DNA of 23,140 nucleotides, taken from contig JAEWWJ010000113.1 in assembly GCA_023396415.1 (NCBI GenBank), forward strand, positions 1 through 23,140. Reading direction: 5' to 3'. This DNA is from Bacteroidota bacterium. Lineage in GTDB: Bacteria; Bacteroidota; Bacteroidia; Bacteroidales; F082. Position numbers and translations under genes: made by a program. Every line of letters begins with the position of its first letter. The first letter of the stretch is position 1. The notes under the pieces were generated by a model. It searched no databases, was not told where the DNA came from, and saw nothing but the letters and a program-made list of their open reading frames with translations. Positions 22,642-23,140 of the stretch are shown one piece after another.

Positions 22642-23140
22642 ATGGAAAACCTCGACTACAACAAGGCGTCAACTTGGGAAAAGCTAAAACATTCCTTCCG
22701 CTCGTGGCGTTATATCGGCGTGGGAAAATCGTTACTGATTTGGTTTCTAACCATTTCCATTGTGCCCCTTGCATCCATCAGTTTCATCAATTTTTTGAAT
22801 GCCTACCACGGCCTTACCATCGTTGCAGAAAAATCACTGCAAACCACCTCGCAGCTCAGGGAGGAATATATCAACACATTTTTTAACGAAATTGTTGATT
22901 TTCTTGAGTTTAACAGCAAACAAAAAAGCGACATCAACTTTATTACCGATCTGAGTAAAGGTTTAGAAAAAAACCAAAACAACTTCAATGCCTTTAAAAC
23001 TACTGCCGAGTATCAGGAAATTACAGCCGAACACCGCGATGAATTTAAAAATCTAGCAAGTAAAAACGGCTACAACGACATTTATTATATTGACAAAAAA
23101 GGCAATATCCTTTTTTCATTACGCGAAGATAGTGATTTGG
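22642..23140 (+). CDS. Membrane sensor protein, N-terminal part (cut by window end)
   Basis: The first 166 codons are inside the window and the frame stays open to the edge. After a basic cytoplasmic start (ENLDYNKASTWEKLKHSFRSW) there is one membrane segment (about residues 30-52, LLIWFLTISIVPLASISF). A helical extracytoplasmic stretch follows, then a Cache/PAS-like beta motif NGYNDIYYIDKKGNILFSL, a pattern seen in the ligand-binding domains of transmembrane histidine kinases, chemoreceptor-like proteins and cyclases. The output domain lies outside the window, so the type cannot be named. An in-frame TAA stands 21 bp before ATG 22642, which is the first start after it. I see no TAnnTTTG promoter directly upstream. 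Functional pairing with the preceding hybrid kinase is a guess from adjacency. Confidence 0.7.
   Translation, partial: MENLDYNKASTWEKLKHSFRSWRYIGVGKSLLIWFLTISIVPLASISFINFLNAYHGLTIVAEKSLQTTSQLREEYINTFFNEIVDFLEFNSKQKSDINFITDLSKGLEKNQNNFNAFKTTAEYQEITAEHRDEFKNLASKNGYNDIYYIDKKGNILFSLREDSDL

Overview
The window looks like chromosomal housekeeping DNA from a member of the Bacteroidota. The evidence is a set of family-typical neighbours (DUF6089 barrel protein, uppS, bamA, tandem OmpH/Skp chaperones, NAD kinase, a CBS/ACT-like protein, a DUF349 repeat protein). In addition, several start regions carry the Bacteroidota-type promoter TAnnTTTG, with an upstream TTG, and strong Shine-Dalgarno sequences are largely missing. 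I see no rRNA, tRNA, CRISPR array, transposase or phage gene.

Layout. Positions 1-85 hold the 5' end of ffh (minus strand). Positions 269-5632 form a minus-strand envelope-biogenesis cluster: a DUF6089 outer-membrane barrel protein, UppS (undecaprenyl-PP synthase), BamA, and two tandem Skp/OmpH periplasmic chaperones; the last chaperone gene has its own promoter and terminator. NAD kinase lies just upstream. Positions 6764-9804 are a tight minus-strand run: RsgA (ribosome assembly GTPase), a CBS-pair protein, and a second, single-POTRA Omp85-like outer-membrane protein. From 9805 to 10047 is a divergent promoter region with unusual overlapping inverted repeats. At 10048 a multipass membrane protein resembling a degenerate PrsW-type protease is read rightward and ends at a strong bidirectional terminator, which it shares with the convergent five-repeat DUF349 protein (10818-12971). 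Next come a PLP-dependent sulfur-amino-acid enzyme and a rubrerythrin-like diiron protein, both minus strand.

The most interesting part is the plus-strand operon 15169-20356. It starts with an AmgK-like sugar kinase fused to the C-terminal domain of RapZ. A 44-residue four-cysteine microprotein follows, then a MurU-like sugar-1-phosphate nucleotidyltransferase, then an AddB-like Fe-S PD-(D/E)XK nuclease. The genes are spaced by 1 bp or overlap (4 and 14 bp). The kinase and nucleotidyltransferase together suggest salvage of amino sugars from peptidoglycan to a UDP-sugar (the AmgK-MurU route), and the fused RapZ domain suggests amino-sugar sensing or RNA binding built into the kinase. The window ends with a soluble hybrid histidine kinase (REC-HisKA-HATPase-REC-REC) and the start of a membrane sensor protein cut by the window edge.

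All family assignments were made by reading motifs; no database search was run. Several start codons were chosen by eye in preference to longer TTG/GTG versions; reasons are given in the entries.
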